Of a stretch of 64,000 nucleotides of DNA, positions 60,976 to 64,000 are shown piece after piece (position 1 is the first letter of the stretch; every line of letters begins with the position of its first letter). The stretch comes from Cunninghamella blakesleeana (lineage: Eukaryota; Mucoromycota; Mucoromycetes; Mucorales; Cunninghamellaceae), in NCBI GenBank assembly GCA_017871115.1, contig JAFCIZ010000002.1, positions 3,245,501-3,309,500 of the forward strand, in the 5' to 3' direction. The notes under the pieces are model-generated. The model did no database searches, had not been told where the DNA came from, and worked only from the letters and a program-made list of their open reading frames with translations. Position numbers and translations under genes: made by a program.

Positions 60976-61699
60976 ATGACATCCAAAGCATACGATGAAC
61001 TTGCTAATTATGTTTTGCCAGTAGTGCAGGCACAGATACAAGATAGTAAAGAACTTTGGCCTGATATTAAAGGATTATTTATTTTTACCGTAACTAAACA
61101 AAAAAAACCTGCTACTATTTGGTATCTTCTTTTACAAGGTACGTGTATTTTTTTAATTTATAAATATGAAATGAAAAATTGTTGTTTTTTTAAATAAAAA
61201 TAAAGTAAAATAAAATAAAATAAGAAATTCATTCCATTTTTATTTTTTTATTTACCAATGTCAATATAAATAAAGGTAAAGATATTCCACCAGTCATAAC
61301 AAATGAAGAAAAAGTAGCTCGTGATGCTACTAAAAGTAAAGTAAAAGTGGTTCGTATTCAAGTAGAAGATAGTAATGCACTTGCTTTAATTACCGGTGGG
61401 TACGTTAATAAATAAATAATAAGATATAAAAAATGAACATGTGATCTTCTTATACATTTATTAATATATATATATATATTTATATATATATATACTATAT
61501 ATACTATATATACTTATTATTTAGTGTTACAGGTATAAAAGCTTTTCTTGGAGGAAAAATTAAAGTAAAAGGTGATCTTCTTTTAGCTCAACGTTTGGAA
61601 GCAGCTATGGATCAAATGGGTGCTCGTGAAGTAAGTGGGTTTTTTACTTTTATTTTATATAAAAATAATAATAATAAAGTGTAAATCATTTTAAATTTC

Positions 61700-61746
<47 letters not shown>

Positions 61747-61822
61747 TTTATATTAGCTTGCAATTGCTTTTATTGGGGAACACAAAGATATGGTGAATAA
61801 AGCTATTAAAGCTAAATTGTAA
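60976..61822 (+). CDS. SCP2-domain sterol carrier protein with PTS1
   Basis: Small lipid-binding protein that carries acyl-CoAs and other lipids, here probably in peroxisomes. Four exons: 60976-61138, 61276-61399, 61525-61630 and 61757-61822, giving 152 residues. The SCP2 signature is in the C-terminal half: ALALITGGVTGIKAFLGGKI followed by KVKGDLLLAQRLEAAMDQMG, then AIAFIGEHKDMVNKAIKAKL. The last three residues AKL form a PTS1 signal. An upstream in-frame ATG (60883) would add a Phe-rich leader encoded by the pyrimidine tract, so I prefer MTSKAYDEL. Intron 1 ends with an ATAAAG acceptor. Its position directly after acyl-CoA oxidase fits a joint role in peroxisomal lipid metabolism; that link is inference. 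Confidence 0.9.
61695..61742. repeat. (TA)n tract in SCP2 intron 3
   Basis: More than 20 TA dinucleotides close to the acceptor of the last exon. Confidence 0.9.
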
Positions 61823-62079
61823 AAAAAGGATATTTATTTTATATAAAACTAATAAAATATGAATGATCATCCAATATTTAAAACTAAAATTCTATTGTTC
61901 GACTTTATTGGCTATTCAATTTAATCTCATCGCATTAAAATAAAAAAATAGGGCCGAAATTCTTTATTTTCTACCTTTTTTTTCTTTTTATAACTTTTGT
62001 TTCTCTTTTCGTTTCTTTCTTTTTTTTTTTTTTCTTTCCATTTTCTTTTACTTTTGTATATTCAACCTTATATATTATT

Positions 62080-63984
62080 ATGCCTTTTAATTCACCATTG
62101 CCTTCTAGTTTAGCTAGTATGTATCAAATATGAATTTATATTTAAAAAGGAAAATAAAAACACACTTTTATATCAAGACTTTAATTTTATACTATTTTTG
62201 TTATTATTTTATATAAAGGTGAATGTAATAAAGCTGCTAGGATTCTTAATGGATTTATTGGTAATGAAAATAAAAAAAATTAATAATAATAATAATAATA
62301 TTAATAGTATTAATGTTAATAAGAACAATAAGTTATATCAACTATGAACATAATTGTATATATATATATATACTTATACGTAACTTATCTTTTCTTTTTT
62401 TTCTCTTTTGTAATATTATTATTAATAGATCTTGGCCAAGGAATTGATAAAGTTATACCAACAGATATTCTCCGTAATGCTAAAGGCTTGGCTATATTCA
62501 CAGTACTCAAAGGAGGGTTTATTTTTTCTGGCAGAGCTGGTTCTGGTTTAGTTATTGGTAAATAGAGTATTAAAAAAGATATGTATAGGTTTATTAAGAG
62601 AAAAAAAAACTGAACTTTATTTTTTTTTCCTATTTAAAAAAAAAGCTAGGTATAATAATAAACATAATATATGAAAAGAATATATTTTTTAATAGTATGG
62701 TGTATTTATTCTCTATTATCTGTTTATATATATGCGATATAATATTCATATTTGTTTAGACTACCTGATGGAAGTAAGTGATAATATATATATATTTGAA
62801 AGTAAAATAATATATTTATATACTTATATACTTATGAATAACATCTATTTATATTTCTATTTAGGTTTTTCTAGTCCTTCAGCAATTAATGTTTTTGGTA
62901 TGGGTTTTGGTGGTCAAGTAGGTAATATTTAATAATAATAAAATATATGGAAATGGTATGAAGTAATTGATGATTAATTACATATATATATTTCGTACGT
63001 ATAGGTGCTGAAGTAACTGATTTTGTCATGGTACTACAAACTCAGGCAGCCGTTAAAGTATTTATGTCACATGGAAACATTACACTTGGTGGAAACCTTT
63101 CAGTAGCAGCAGGGCCTGTAGGTAGAAATGCAGATGTATCAGGAGCAGCATCAGTCAATTCTGTAGCAGCTGTCTTTTCTTATAGTAAAACACGTGGATT
63201 ATTTGCTGGAGTCTCTATAGAAGGATCAGTGATTGTTGAACGATTTGATGCCAATGCCAAAATGTATGGTTATAAAGTGAAAGCAAAAGACTTATTAAGT
63301 GGACATGTGCCAAGACCTGCAGAAGCTGAAGCTCTATATCAAGCTCTCGATCATCGATTTTATGGTAGTGGTAATAGTATGTACAATAACAATGATATGT
63401 ATAACTTTAGACAACCCAGCAACAACAACAACCGACAATTTACACCATATTCAACATCATCGCCTTATTCTGATAACTCTTACAACAACAATATGTATAA
63501 TAGCTATGATGACCCTATATCATCATCAACAGATAACATTAATAATAATGGATTAAGCCGATCGCAAACATGGAGTCGTGCAGCAGTTAAAAGTATGGTT
63601 ACTGGTGGTAGTGGTAGTGTTAATGGAAATAGATATAGATCAGCAAGTACGACGGATCGTTGGGACCAACAACCTTCTTATGCAAGGCATGAGTTTAACG
63701 ACAATGATATTTTATCAATACAAGATCGCGCTTATAGTAATAGCGCATTATCAACAACAGCGATGGAATCAGATGTTACACCACCAACCAAATTGATAAG
63801 TGATGGGAAAATTCGTGCACGTGCCCTCTTTAATTTTAATGCTGAACAAGATGGGGATCTTCCATTTTCAAAAGGGGATATTATTCTTATTACAAAAAAA
63901 TCAGATACTCAACAAGATTGGTGGACTGGTGAATTTAACGATCGTAAAGGAATCTTTCCAGCTAATTTTGTAGAAATTATTTAA
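62080..63984 (+). CDS. YSC84: Ysc84/SH3YL1-type lipid- and actin-binding protein with SH3 domain
   Basis: Cortical actin/endocytosis protein: the N-terminal Ysc84 (SYLF) domain binds phosphoinositides and actin, and the SH3 domain binds proline-rich endocytic partners. Seven exons: 62080-62116, 62219-62260, 62429-62557, 62646-62649 (4 nt), 62760-62773 (14 nt), 62865-62921 and 63005-63984, giving 420 residues. The Ysc84 domain starts at the N-terminus (MPFNSPLPSSLASECNKAAR) and includes AKGLAIFTVLKGGFIFSGRA, GSGLVIARLPDGSFSSPSAI, VFGMGFGGQVGAEVTDFVMV and GRNADVSGAASVNSVAAVFS. An Asn/Ser-rich linker (about 215-355) follows. The C-terminal SH3 (about 360-420) has ARALFNFNAEQDGDLPF and DWWTGEFNDRKGIFPANFVE. 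The two microexons are needed to restore the conserved ARLPDG in frame. Confident family call; microexons inferred. Confidence 0.92.
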
Positions 63985-64000
63985 ATATGCATAAACATGT

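Overview
The window looks like nuclear DNA of an early-diverging fungus, most likely Mucoromycota/Mucorales. It is very AT-rich, packed with (TA)n, (ATT)n and poly-T/poly-A tracts, and carries compact genes cut by many short GT..AG introns (about 110 inferred by reading frame and family fit). The genes include a mitochondrial complex I subunit, a BET protein, a Rua1-type zinc regulator and P450s that resemble the CYP509 type known from Mucorales. The organism call is inference. I see no CRISPR array, tRNA, rRNA or recognisable transposon.

Layout. 1-9.5 kb: start of calcineurin B (-), the IMP cyclohydrolase/AICAR transformylase ADE17 (-), diphthine-ammonia ligase DPH6 (+) and a two-bromodomain BET protein (-). 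9.5-16.7 kb: a Rua1-like zinc regulator (+) and a homeodomain protein (-), separated by long gene-free DNA with a degenerate tandem repeat. 18.7-23.6 kb: complex I NDUFA3-like subunit (-), back to back with tubulin cofactor B (+), then an RS-rich RRM protein (+). 23.8-36.2 kb, all on the minus strand: a 16-exon TFIIIC tau138/TFC3, ornithine decarboxylase, a PDSS2/Dlp1-like subunit of polyprenyl diphosphate synthase and a POF1-type nucleotidyltransferase. 36.3-40.3 kb: two unknown proteins (+) and a tail-to-tail pair from flavin synthesis, riboflavin kinase FMN1 (+) and DHBP synthase RIB3 (-). 41.4-56.7 kb: three P450s interleaved with ARP5, an unknown protein and tRNA-dihydrouridine synthase DUS4. 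57.5-64 kb: peroxisomal acyl-CoA oxidase and an SCP2 protein, both ending in the PTS1 signal AKL, then a Ysc84-SH3 protein.

Most genes are housekeeping genes. The functional groupings are FMN1-RIB3 (FMN supply), acyl-CoA oxidase plus SCP2 (peroxisomal lipid metabolism) and the loose P450 group. The most unusual observations concern gene structure: a 4-nt and a 14-nt microexon in the Ysc84 gene, a 21-nt microexon in one P450, intron turnover between two neighbouring P450 paralogues, and frequent AAG splice acceptors. I did not find a clear undescribed multi-gene system; three proteins (36351, 37410 and 48594) remain unassigned.

All exon boundaries were worked out by hand from frame continuity, GT..AG signals and family knowledge. 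No transcript evidence was available.
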